Shown here piece after piece: positions 25,716 through 33,670 of a stretch of 59,063 nucleotides of DNA (its first letter is position 1; each line of letters opens with the position of its first letter). A program made the position numbers and the translations under genes. Source of the DNA: Calothrix membranacea FACHB-236. Its GTDB lineage: Bacteria > Cyanobacteriota > Cyanobacteriia > Cyanobacteriales > Nostocaceae. The stretch covers positions 1 through 59,063 of the forward strand of contig NZ_JACJPX010000052.1 of assembly GCF_014696315.1 (NCBI RefSeq), given 5' to 3'. The notes beneath the pieces were generated by a model, which was not told where the DNA came from, made no database searches, and saw nothing but the letters and a program-made list of their open reading frames with translations.

Positions 25716-26675
25716 TCAGTTGGGGTTTAAATCCCCGACTGAAACTGTCTTTAATTTTGAATTTTGCATTTTGAATTTTGAATTGTTAACAAACTGTTTC
25801 CCTACATACGAAAGTGAATCTCTCAGGTGTTTGTGAAAATAGTTCCAGCCAAAATCTGCACCAGATACACCATGCCCACCAGGAAAGGCATAGAATATAT
25901 TAGCAATACCTAATTTGTTTAAAGTCTTGTGAAAAGCTTGAGTAGAAGCTAAGAATTCCACATCGCTGCGGCCGGAATCAAGATAAACTCGTAATCGCTT
26001 TTTATCGGGAATAGCTAATTTTTGCACCATCTGGTCAGGGCTGTTTTGGGGGCCGCTATTATCTGTAAAATAACCACAATGGCTAAACAGAACATTGAAG
26101 TTATTTAGATAGCGTAACCCGATGTTAAATGCGCCCCATCCTCCAGAAGATACACCTCCCATCGCCCAAAATTGCGGATTATCTAAGGTGCGATAATTTG
26201 ACTTAACAACTTTGACTAATTCCGAACCAATTAAAGTGCCAATTTTGCCATTAGGGCCATCAAAATAATCTGGATCGTATAAAGGACTAGAACCACGATT
26301 GTCATTACCATCGGGTGTAATTACAATTGATGGAGCTAATTTTTTACTTTGATAAAGTTCATGCAGTACGTCCAAAAGCGCATATTTATCAGCAAAAGCA
26401 CGTTCGTTATCATGTCCGCCATGTAATAAAAAAATAACAGGATAGCGCTTTTGGGAATTTTGGCGATAGTCAGGCGGTAAAATTAGCCCATAGTTGCGGA
26501 CTTGTCCCATTGCTTGGGAGTTAAAGCTTTTTAGCTGAAACTCTAACCCTGTATTTGCTTGTGCTTGAGGTGGATCTAATTGCGGCGCGCCTAAAATAAA
26601 CACATAGCCGTAACCTGCTGCTGTTAAAAAGGCGATCGCACTTGCTAAACTAATCACAACGCGAGAGATTTTCAT
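25716..26675 (-). CDS. Alpha/beta-hydrolase esterase (esterase D/enterochelin-esterase type)
   Basis: A 319-residue hydrolase with an N-terminal signal or anchor segment (VVISLASAIAFLTAAGYGYVFILG). The esterase domain has the oxyanion region PVIFLLHGGHDNE, the nucleophile elbow GVSSGG, an Asp in VYLDSGRSDVEF and the catalytic His in FPGGHGVSG. Location is probably periplasmic or membrane-anchored. The last 22 residues (from NSKFKMQNSKLK) are encoded by the AATTCAAA short repeat plus a palindrome, so the native end has been replaced or extended by repeat DNA. GGAG lies 11 nt before the ATG. Substrate is unknown. Confidence 0.85.
   Translation of the reverse strand: MKISRVVISLASAIAFLTAAGYGYVFILGAPQLDPPQAQANTGLEFQLKSFNSQAMGQVRNYGLILPPDYRQNSQKRYPVIFLLHGGHDNERAFADKYALLDVLHELYQSKKLAPSIVITPDGNDNRGSSPLYDPDYFDGPNGKIGTLIGSELVKVVKSNYRTLDNPQFWAMGGVSSGGWGAFNIGLRYLNNFNVLFSHCGYFTDNSGPQNSPDQMVQKLAIPDKKRLRVYLDSGRSDVEFLASTQAFHKTLNKLGIANIFYAFPGGHGVSGADFGWNYFHKHLRDSLSYVGKQFVNNSKFKMQNSKLKTVSVGDLNPN
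25717..25741. repeat. Palindrome overlapping the esterase stop codon
   Basis: CAGT-T-GGGGTTT faces AAATCCCC-G-ACTG: a 25-bp inverted repeat with one wobble pair, lying on the last codons and stop of the esterase gene next to AATTCAAA repeats (to about 25790). Confidence 0.7.
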
Positions 26676-26957
26676 ACTTATTTATCTCCACCTTTAGATA
26701 AATAGCACAACCCAAATAATTATATCTTGGTCAAAGAAACTGCAAATATATAGTATTCCTATTGAGTTGTTAAAATATACCTACAGCAGTCAATGATTAC
26801 GCTACACTACTTGATATTTAATTGCTACAAGTATCTTGATACAGACAAATTTATGTAATTACTCACAATATTTTTACTTATTGATTTTTATCTTTTTAGT
26901 AGAGATAATAAAAGGCTCTTATTTATTATCCAGCCTCACTCAGCTTTTATTATCAAT

Positions 26958-27278
26958 ATGTCAATTAGTTGGTTTTACTTGATTGGAGCAGTAATTTTTG
27001 AAGTTATAGGTACAACTTGTATGAAGTTGTCCCAAGGATTTACTAACATCATTCCTTCAGTATTAATATTTATATGTTATGGACTTTGTTTTACTTGTAT
27101 GACTCTGTGTCTGCAAAAAATTGATGTTAGTGTTGCTTATGCTTTTTGGGCTGGTTTAGGAACTACACTGATTGCACTTATTGGTATTATTTTCTTTCGT
27201 GAATCTGCTAGTAGTATCAAACTTATATCTATGGCGTTGATAATTATCGGGGTGATTGGTTTAAATTCCGCTAAATAG
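26958..27278 (+). CDS. SMR family small multidrug-type transporter
   Basis: A 106-residue inner-membrane protein with four transmembrane helices, of the small multidrug resistance (EmrE-like) family. The essential membrane glutamate is Glu15 in AVIFEVIGTTCMKLS, and the family segment VAYAFWAGLGTTLIALIG is in helix 3. It works as a homo- or heterodimer exchanging protons for cationic compounds or guanidinium; the substrate is not predictable. No second SMR gene is adjacent. The upstream 282 bp is A/T-rich with no other gene. Confidence 0.93.
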   Translation: MSISWFYLIGAVIFEVIGTTCMKLSQGFTNIIPSVLIFICYGLCFTCMTLCLQKIDVSVAYAFWAGLGTTLIALIGIIFFRESASSIKLISMALIIIGVIGLNSAK

Positions 27279-27368
27279 ATATAGTCCTACATGATGACTG
27301 CAAAATTTATACCAATTTGAAAAAAGAATGTGACAGATTGTAGGGGTAAGGCATTGCCTTGGACTCTA

Positions 27369-27723
27369 GAATATATTGCAATACGCTTGGGTTAAGCTCA
27401 TTAGCGATGATTTTTCACTTGTATAAAGAAGCCAGCTCAATTGGGGGATTCTCCCCCAAACCCCCGATTGGGTGACGGTTGCGTCCCCCAAACCCCCTCC
27501 AAAATGATTGTTCTGTTTTTTTGTTAAGTAACTAGTTTTTTGGTTTTGTTATCAATAGGACTTACGCAAAAGTCACGGAATTACGTCATTTCGAGCGTAG
27601 CGACGTAATCGCCTAAAATAATGGGATTGCTTCCCTAAACTACGTTCCCGTCATAATGACAAATTTTGTTGCGTAAGTCCTGAACAATTAATTTTCTTAA
27701 CTGAACTGTATTTGAATATATTG
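27369..27723 (+). mobile_element. 203-bp MITE family, copy B, with nested TIR element
   Basis: Element 27379-27713 flanked by perfect 10-bp direct repeats GAATATATTG (27369-27378, 27714-27723). The imperfect terminal inverted repeats AATACGCTTGGGTTAAG / CTTAACTGAACTGTATT match at 13 of 17 positions. A second element interrupts it at 27557-27681; without that insertion the length returns to about 203 bp. Confidence 0.88.
27557..27681 (+). mobile_element. Nested 125-bp MITE with 13-bp perfect TIRs
   Basis: AGGACTTACGCAA (27557-27569) and TTGCGTAAGTCCT (27669-27681) are perfect 13-bp inverted repeats. CAAT occurs on both sides (27553-27556, 27685-27688), and copies A and D of the host element show the uninterrupted GTTATCAATTAATTTTC. 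The interior has further small palindromes and no coding capacity. Confidence 0.8.
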
Positions 27724-27754
27724 ATGTGTCGCAAACATTATTTGAATTGGTATT

Positions 27755-27787
27755 AGATTTCCGAATTCTTTGAGAATTCGGAAATCT
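27755..27787. repeat. 33-bp palindrome, copy 2
   Basis: AGATTTCCGAATTCT pairs with AGAATTCGGAAATCT around a three-base centre. It is 28 bp past the stop of the FAD/Rieske gene (minus strand). Versus the copy at 16687 the differences within the arms fall on paired positions and keep the pairing. Confidence 0.85.
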
Positions 27788-27814
27788 AGACACCGCAAAA
27801 TTTCACAAATTAAC

Positions 27815-29755
27815 TTAAATTTGCAGTAAACCCTCTGGATTCACAGATAAAAGCGATCGCTTCTGCAAACCCTCACGGGATACAATTTCATTGGCTGCTA
27901 ATAAACCGCTACTTACAGCGCGTTCCATTAACCCACAAGGGAAAGGCATTTTTACCCAATCACCAGCAAAAATTAAATTAGCAATATCTGTGCTAGTTTC
28001 GGGACGTTCTGCATAACTATTGGGTGGATATCCAGAAAAGTTATGCTGATTGACTAATTCCCGATGCAAGATTTTAGCTTGTTGTAATTCTGGGACAATT
28101 TCGTATAATTCCTGTTCAAAAGTAGTTAATAATGCTTCTTGAGTAGGAAATTCCTTTTCTTTATAGCAGTAGGCGTGTAACTCTACCACACTACCACCAG
28201 TACGTTTTGCCCAGTCGATAAATTGTGCTTGAATGCGGTGATATAGGGTAATACTATCAGTTAGTTGGTAGCCAGATAGAGAAGTAAAATTGCTTTGTTC
28301 CCACTCAAAATCGCGATCAAACCAAAAACGACATACCGCAAATGGATCGGCGATGCTTAAATTTGCTACTTGCGATCGCACTTTTTCATCAACATTCCCA
28401 TTCATCCGTTTAAATAGTTGCTGTACTCCCGGTACATCAGTCGCAAAGACATAATAATCGGCTGTAATTGTTTCTGGGGAGGATGATTCTTGATTGGCTG
28501 CTATCAGTTGTAATTCTGTATCTTGCTTTTGGACAATTTTAAACTTAGCTAAATCTCTTTGGGCTGGCCCTTTTAAAACTTTACCATCAGCTGCAAATAC
28601 TGCACCATGACAAGGGCAATGAAATTTACCATCATCAGCTTTTTTTACAGTACAACCTTGATGAGTACAGGTAAGGGAAATTGCTTCTTTACTCCCAACG
28701 TTCGCAGCAAATACTTCATCAGCCGCACCAAAATATTCTATCTTTTCATCAGCAACAACTGAGTTCCGTTTCACCCAAAAAGGAACATTGTTATTATTAC
28801 CACCCACAAAATATTTGAGTGAGTCTACTTTACCTTCAACAGCAGCAATTTCACTCACGGTTGCACCCGTAATTATTTTCCCACCTTTACTTAAAATTGC
28901 CTTGGCGATCGGTTGAACTAAACTAGTTCCCATATCGTCTTTAGTACCATTAAAAGCTAACCCTTCGGGATTACCAAAAAAATAAAAGTGGAAGAATTGC
29001 ATCAGTTCTCCCACACTCATCAAATCTGGTGCATTCAAGCTAGATTTGGCAAAAGGTAGAAAATATAAATCGTATAAACCTCGGGGAAATTCAGATTCTA
29101 CCCATTCAGCAACAGATATATTATCGAAGCGTTGGTAATTCTTTTCTCGTTCAAAACCCGTAATTGCTTGAAATACTTGCAGGTGTTTAAAATTAACTAA
29201 ATTAATCCCCCATTGCAAACGGTTGGGAGAAGCGATCGCTAAATCTATAATATTCCAAGGAAAAGCCGAACGACTGGGGCGAAATATCTCCGGTTTATAT
29301 TTGCGATCGCGGTAAACTACTGCATAAAAATTTAATGATTGAAAATGATCCTTAATTCCCAATTCTGTAACTAAACCATTCAGGTTATAGTATTGGGGGA
29401 AAAAGCCATGAAAACCATGTTCCATCATAAATTTTTCACCAACGGCCTCAATTTGCCAACTAGCAATTTTGCCGCCGAGTTGAGGGGACTTTTCTAAAAG
29501 TGTCACAGCAAATCCCCGCTGACTCAATTCGTATGCACAGGCTAAACCTGCTAATCCACCCCCAATTACTACCACACTTTTTGCTTGATTGAGTATTCTT
29601 GGTAACGTCAGGGTATCTCTTTGAAAAACAGTTGGTTGTGGCTTACTGAAACGAGAGTATCCAGTTACTCCAGCGATACCACCAATACCGAACCACTTGA
29701 GCAGTGTGCGGCGGGAAATAGGCGATGATTCTGGCGAATTCGATAATTGGCTCAT
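27815..29755 (-). CDS. FAD-dependent amine-oxidase-type oxidoreductase with Rieske domain
   Basis: A 646-residue exported flavoprotein. The N-terminus has a twin-arginine motif SRRTLLKWFG and a hydrophobic stretch, so Tat export is likely. The FAD-binding GGGLAGLACAYELSQRG is at about 65-81. The middle resembles phytoene/zeta-carotene desaturases (HGFHGFFPQYYNL). A Rieske [2Fe-2S] insertion at about 345-395 has ligands in CTHQGC and CPCHG. The C-terminal FAD contact is FAGDWVKMPFPCGLMERAV. It may oxidise or desaturate an isoprenoid-like substrate in thylakoid lumen or periplasm; the substrate is not known. A TetR gene is divergent 304 bp away. Confidence 0.88.
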   Translation of the reverse strand: MSQLSNSPESSPISRRTLLKWFGIGGIAGVTGYSRFSKPQPTVFQRDTLTLPRILNQAKSVVVIGGGLAGLACAYELSQRGFAVTLLEKSPQLGGKIASWQIEAVGEKFMMEHGFHGFFPQYYNLNGLVTELGIKDHFQSLNFYAVVYRDRKYKPEIFRPSRSAFPWNIIDLAIASPNRLQWGINLVNFKHLQVFQAITGFEREKNYQRFDNISVAEWVESEFPRGLYDLYFLPFAKSSLNAPDLMSVGELMQFFHFYFFGNPEGLAFNGTKDDMGTSLVQPIAKAILSKGGKIITGATVSEIAAVEGKVDSLKYFVGGNNNNVPFWVKRNSVVADEKIEYFGAADEVFAANVGSKEAISLTCTHQGCTVKKADDGKFHCPCHGAVFAADGKVLKGPAQRDLAKFKIVQKQDTELQLIAANQESSSPETITADYYVFATDVPGVQQLFKRMNGNVDEKVRSQVANLSIADPFAVCRFWFDRDFEWEQSNFTSLSGYQLTDSITLYHRIQAQFIDWAKRTGGSVVELHAYCYKEKEFPTQEALLTTFEQELYEIVPELQQAKILHRELVNQHNFSGYPPNSYAERPETSTDIANLIFAGDWVKMPFPCGLMERAVSSGLLAANEIVSREGLQKRSLLSVNPEGLLQI

Positions 29756-30059
29756 TGGTTACAGAATTAACTCTTGATGATGAATTACTGGCATGAAATC
29801 ATGGCTCAGGGTTAGCCTTGGTTGCGGAGTATTTTTCCCATTTCAGCGTTAATCCTCAAGGGATCTCTTGGGTAAGGAAAGGACAAACTAAGCTAAGAAA
29901 AATCTAGGTTGCATATTGACTGCTAAACACAAAAAAATCTGCAATTTAATAGTTGGGTAAATTCTTGACTTTAGCCTTCATACTTCACACTTCATCCTTC
30001 AGATGACAGTGTAATATAATATTTAAAAGTTGACTACTAAACGTTAGGTAGGTTTGGGA
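29756..30059. promoter_or_regulatory. Divergent intergenic region between FAD/Rieske gene and TetR gene
   Basis: The 304-bp gap has both starts facing outward, so both promoters must lie here, and any TetR operator controlling the flavoprotein would be here too. I could not identify a convincing palindrome of TetR-operator size. Assignment as a shared control region is inference from layout. Confidence 0.4.
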
Positions 30060-30662
30060 GTGCCAGAAGATCGCAACTCTCCAAAACAAGTCTCATCTAG
30101 TGGAAGAGAACGCATTCTTGATGAAGCAGAACACCTATTTCATACCCGAGGCTACAATCCAGTCACAATGAGGGATATTGCTCAAGCAGTAGGTATCCGT
30201 CAAGCTTCTTTGTACTATCATTTTTCCAGCAAAGAGCAACTTTTTGTAGCCGTCACCGAGCGAATGTTTGAACGCCATCGCCTGGGTTTACAGCAAGCAA
30301 TCAGTGGAAACGAGGATAATTTGCGATCGCAATTATCTGCAATTAGTGCGTGGTTTATCTCTCAGCCTCCCATCCATTTTTTGAGCATGGTACATACAGA
30401 TATGCCTTTGTTAGATGAAGAAAATACTGCAAGGCTATCTGCTTGCTCATCTGAATGCATTTTTGACCCGATTTGTCAAATATTTACCCAAGCACAACAG
30501 CGAGGTGAAATTCGCAATGTACGTCCCCAATTACTAGCAGGATTCTTTCTGTCTGTCATCGAAAGTCTGCCTTTCGTTACTACATTAGCTAATGCTGCAC
30601 CAAAGGAATTTATTGTTAATGAAATGATTTCTGTTTTATTAGATGGATTGATACCACACTAA
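30060..30662 (+). CDS. TetR/AcrR family transcriptional regulator
   Basis: A 200-residue repressor-type regulator. The N-terminal helix-turn-helix domain (RERILDEAEHLFHTRGYN, TMRDIAQAVGIRQASLYYHF) is at about 18-62, followed by an all-helical ligand domain. Cys residues near 129-138 (SACSSECIFDPIC) could be redox-active or bind a ligand. I use the GTG at 30060 since AGGTAGG (30046-30052) is 7 nt away; a TTG at 30054 is in frame but too close to that site. It is divergent from the FAD/Rieske gene, its best candidate target. Confidence 0.88.
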   Translation: MPEDRNSPKQVSSSGRERILDEAEHLFHTRGYNPVTMRDIAQAVGIRQASLYYHFSSKEQLFVAVTERMFERHRLGLQQAISGNEDNLRSQLSAISAWFISQPPIHFLSMVHTDMPLLDEENTARLSACSSECIFDPICQIFTQAQQRGEIRNVRPQLLAGFFLSVIESLPFVTTLANAAPKEFIVNEMISVLLDGLIPH

Positions 30663-30742
30663 AAGAGAACAGGGAAATCACCATAATTGAAAGCGTAAGA
30701 ATTTTTATCAGCCTTTTTGCAGGGTAGGAGCCTATCAAACAA

Positions 30743-30963
30743 TTTTATATTTAAATACAGTTCAATTAAGAAATTAATTGATAACAAAACCAAAAAACTA
30801 GTTACTCAACAAAAAACAGAACAATTATTTTGGAGGGGGTTTGGGGGACGCAACCGTCACCCAATCGGGGGTTTGGGGGAGAATCCCCCAATTGAGCTGG
30901 CTTCTTTAATAAGTGATAAATCAATCGCTAATGAGCTTAACCCAAGCGTATTGTTTTATATTT
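30743..30963 (-). mobile_element. 203-bp MITE family, copy C (intact, inverted)
   Basis: Element 30753-30953 (201 bp) flanked by perfect 10-bp direct repeats TTTTATATTT (30743-30752, 30954-30963). It is inverted relative to copies A, B and D and has no nested insertion, so it defines the basic unit. The displayed strand carries four runs of five or more G (GGGGGTTTGGGGG twice), a possible G-quadruplex. An apparent open frame across it is an artefact of its low-complexity core. Confidence 0.88.
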
Positions 30964-31071
30964 TGGATTTTTTACCAATTTAGATTATGTTCGCAAGACA
31001 TTAAATAATTCGTAATTTCAAAAATATTCTTGTTTTTCCTTACGCCTCAAAACCTTAGAAATAATTCTCTA

Positions 31072-31239
31072 CTAACTATTCCCATCAGTACCCAGAAGCG
31101 CTTGAAAAATATTTCCTAATAACACGATAGAACCTGCGATTAACAAGACGAGCATTAAACCAGCCAGGGCTGCAAAAGGAGAAGTTACGAACAAGAATAA
31201 GAATACAAACATCAGAATTGATATGAATATTCTCAACAT
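31072..31239 (-). CDS. Small hydrophobic membrane protein, 55 residues
   Basis: The minus strand from an ATG at 31237-31239 encodes MLRIFISILMFVFLFLFVTS and continues to residue 55 (…GNIFQALLGTDGNS), stop at 31072-31074. Two transmembrane segments (about 3-20 and 24-43) are separated by a short SPFAAL turn. GGTG lies about 7 nt before the ATG. A longer overlapping frame in another register looks random, whereas this one has a start, ribosome site, membrane-protein composition and clean stop. It lies just downstream of mgtE on the same strand (gap 134 bp). Function unknown. Confidence 0.65.
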   Translation of the reverse strand: MLRIFISILMFVFLFLFVTSPFAALAGLMLVLLIAGSIVLLGNIFQALLGTDGNS

Positions 31240-31373
31240 TTTTTTCACCTTTGAGAGCTACTGGTTTCAAGCTAACTTACTAACCTACACAATACATATA
31301 TCTAATAGAGGAAATCAGATGTATTTCTTTGGTACAGTGCAGCAAAAATTTATTTACTATAATTACGCAAATT

Positions 31374-32774
31374 TCATAAATTTAAAATTGCCCGCGCTAA
31401 GTTGAAATAGATTAAAACACCCAAAACATCCACTGCTGTAGTGATAAATGGTGCAGACATTAAAGCGGGATCAAGGCGAAGTAAGCGAAATAAAAACGGT
31501 AGTGCGGAACCAGAAATAGAAGCCAAAACAGAAATAGCTACCAAACTAGTTCCTACTGCGATCGCAACTTCTAATCTTCCCTGTAGAAAGTAAGCCCAAA
31601 CTGTGGCGACTGTTCCTAACATTACACCTAATAATCCACCAGCCATCGCTTCTCGGGCAATTACCTGTAATGGCCCCATCATCCGGATTTCTTCGGTATT
31701 CATCCCTCTAATTACTACCGTGGAAGATTGCGCCCCCACATTTCCACCTGTACCAGTTAACAAGGGAATAAATGCTGTCAGGGTAACGACTTTTGCCAAA
31801 ATATCTTCCTGAGACTTAATAATCGTTCCTGTCACGGTATTGGTAATTAATAAGACAAATAACCACACAACCCGTTTGCGCGCCACTTCCATTAAATTCA
31901 TCTGGAAGTAATTATCACCCCCTGACTGCACACCACCACCCAAGGCATAAATATCTTCAGTGGTTTCTTGTTGCAGAATATCAATTACATCATCAACGGT
32001 GATAATCCCCACCAAACGCTGTTCGCGATCAACCACAGGTACAGCCAAAAAGTCATATCGCTGAATCAACTTTGCGACTTCTTCTTGATCTGTATCAGTG
32101 TAGACGAATACCACATCACGGGTCATAATTTCGGCAATCGCTTCATCTGGTTGGGATGTTACCAATTCCCGCAGTGAAACAATCCCTGTCAAATGTCTAG
32201 CTGCATCGGTGACGTAAAGGTAATAAATCATCTCGCTAGCCTTAGCTAGGCGACGAATCCGTTCTATAGCTTGAGATACCGTAAAATTTTCTTTGAGGGA
32301 AATTAATTCTGGAGTCATGATGCGCCCGGCGGTATCAGCTTCATAACCCAAGAGTTGCGCTGTGGCTGTACGTTCCGCCGGACTTAGTTGTTCTAGCAAG
32401 CGATTGACAACTTTTGCAGGTAGTTCATCAAATAACCTAGCGCGATCGTCTGGTGACATTTTATCGACAATGTCCCGCACATCCTGGCTTTTCAATTCCT
32501 CAAGTAGCTTTTCTTGAATACTGTAGTCGAGATATTCATAAACTGCGATCGCTTCATCCTTAGAAAGCAAACGAAACGCTAAAGCGTGCATGGCTTCTGG
32601 TAAACCTTCTATAGCCTCAGCAATATCCGCCGGCTGTACAGGTACCAAAATGGCTTTAGCGCCTCGTAAATCTCCCTCTTCCAGCAGCATTTGTAACTGA
32701 GTTCGCACTAAATCTCGCAATTCTCGACGTGACATATCCTGAAGGTTAGAGGTTAAATTATTTGTCTCTGTCAC
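31374..32774 (-). CDS. mgtE: Magnesium transporter MgtE
   Basis: A 466-residue Mg2+ channel/transporter. The cytosolic N domain of helical repeats (EAIEGLPEAMHALAFRLL, DMSPDDRARLFDELP) is at about 30-130, a tandem CBS pair (TPELISLKENFTVSQAIERI; DFLAVPVVDREQRLVGIITVDDV) at about 135-260, and five C-terminal membrane helices include the pore motif GTGGNVGAQSSTVVIRGM. I use the GTG at 32772-32774 because AGGAAGG sits 8 nt before it; the GTG three codons upstream overlaps that site. No M-box was recognised upstream. Confidence 0.93.
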   Translation of the reverse strand: MTETNNLTSNLQDMSRRELRDLVRTQLQMLLEEGDLRGAKAILVPVQPADIAEAIEGLPEAMHALAFRLLSKDEAIAVYEYLDYSIQEKLLEELKSQDVRDIVDKMSPDDRARLFDELPAKVVNRLLEQLSPAERTATAQLLGYEADTAGRIMTPELISLKENFTVSQAIERIRRLAKASEMIYYLYVTDAARHLTGIVSLRELVTSQPDEAIAEIMTRDVVFVYTDTDQEEVAKLIQRYDFLAVPVVDREQRLVGIITVDDVIDILQQETTEDIYALGGGVQSGGDNYFQMNLMEVARKRVVWLFVLLITNTVTGTIIKSQEDILAKVVTLTAFIPLLTGTGGNVGAQSSTVVIRGMNTEEIRMMGPLQVIAREAMAGGLLGVMLGTVATVWAYFLQGRLEVAIAVGTSLVAISVLASISGSALPFLFRLLRLDPALMSAPFITTAVDVLGVLIYFNLARAILNL

Positions 32775-33670
32775 AAAGTCCACCTTCCTAAGGCAGTTTG
32801 AACAAGGTTGCTGCCCTTAGTCTAAAAGATAGTGCGATATTCCACATCCAACTTAGGATTTTTCTTCTTGTTATCTGTATAACAGTTTTGGATTTGAGAT
32901 TCTGTATCTTAAATTTTGCGGTCGATGGGCATCCTGGCTACCCGTATCATTTAACTTAAATACCAATTAGCTACCAATTAATCAGAAAGCGATCGCTAAT
33001 AATTTTGCTCTTACTTACCTGATATCAAGCATCATTTACAAAAACTATAAATAGCCTCATAAATATAAAGTTTACTTGATATTTTGCTTTTAAATAAATT
33101 TATGTTTATAAAGATTTTATTCTACCTATAGTTAATCTTATTGTTATCAATAATTAAATTTTACAAATATCTAAATAATATTTTTGTTTGCCAAAATCTT
33201 TGTAAGATAAGTAGCCGCAATATGTATTTTTTCTGTGTCATTTGAACCTATCTTCAAAAGAATTTATTTTTTATAGCGAAAACTCAGGTCAAATGTGAAT
33301 GTTTCAATAAAAGCCATCGCAAAAATTGACATCAAATATCAATATAGGTTCCAATGATAATTACTTAGTCAGTAGAAGGACTGAAATCACCACTCTCTAA
33401 TTCATAAGTTCAATATCGTTGCTGCTGCGTATATCTACAAACACTATCTTTGCCAAATAGAAAAATCATCATCAGGTCTTACAGCCATGAAATGCATTCA
33501 TGTTCTGCGATATTGCATTGCCAATAATTTTTAAAATTCAGCCATAAACCAAAATCAAAAACATTATCCCCTCACTAATTACCATTTACTCTTGTCATCC
33601 CTCAACGGCAATGAGTCCAAAAAAATAAATCATTTTTGGACTCATTGAGGTTAGATTTACTAATAATAAA
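32775..33670. other. Long intergenic region with an operator-like inverted repeat at its end
   Basis: This 896-bp A/T-rich gap separates the divergent mgtE and the 1519-residue protein gene. No reading frame looks coding. It probably holds both promoters; apart from the inverted repeat at 33609-33647 no element was identified. Confidence 0.65.
33609..33647 (+). promoter_or_regulatory. 15-bp perfect inverted repeat upstream of the LamG protein gene
   Basis: CAATGAGTCCAAAAA (33609-33623) and TTTTTGGACTCATTG (33633-33647) are perfect complements with a 9-bp spacer, ending 23 bp before the ATG at 33671. As DNA it would suit a dimeric regulator; as RNA it would be a hairpin in the 5' leader. It is not followed by a T-tract. 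Confidence 0.6.

Noticed and set aside
30717-30983. 88-residue frame after the TetR gene
   Set aside because: It runs across mobile-element copy C and reads its C-rich core; the same element elsewhere is interrupted in frame.
31085-31270. 61-residue minus-strand frame
   Set aside because: Random-looking composition; the overlapping 55-residue frame at 31072-31239 has a ribosome site and membrane-protein pattern and explains the region better.
32775-33670. M-box magnesium riboswitch upstream of mgtE
   Set aside because: No conserved M-box stems or sequence blocks could be recognised near the mgtE start; its ribosome site follows ordinary A/T-rich sequence.
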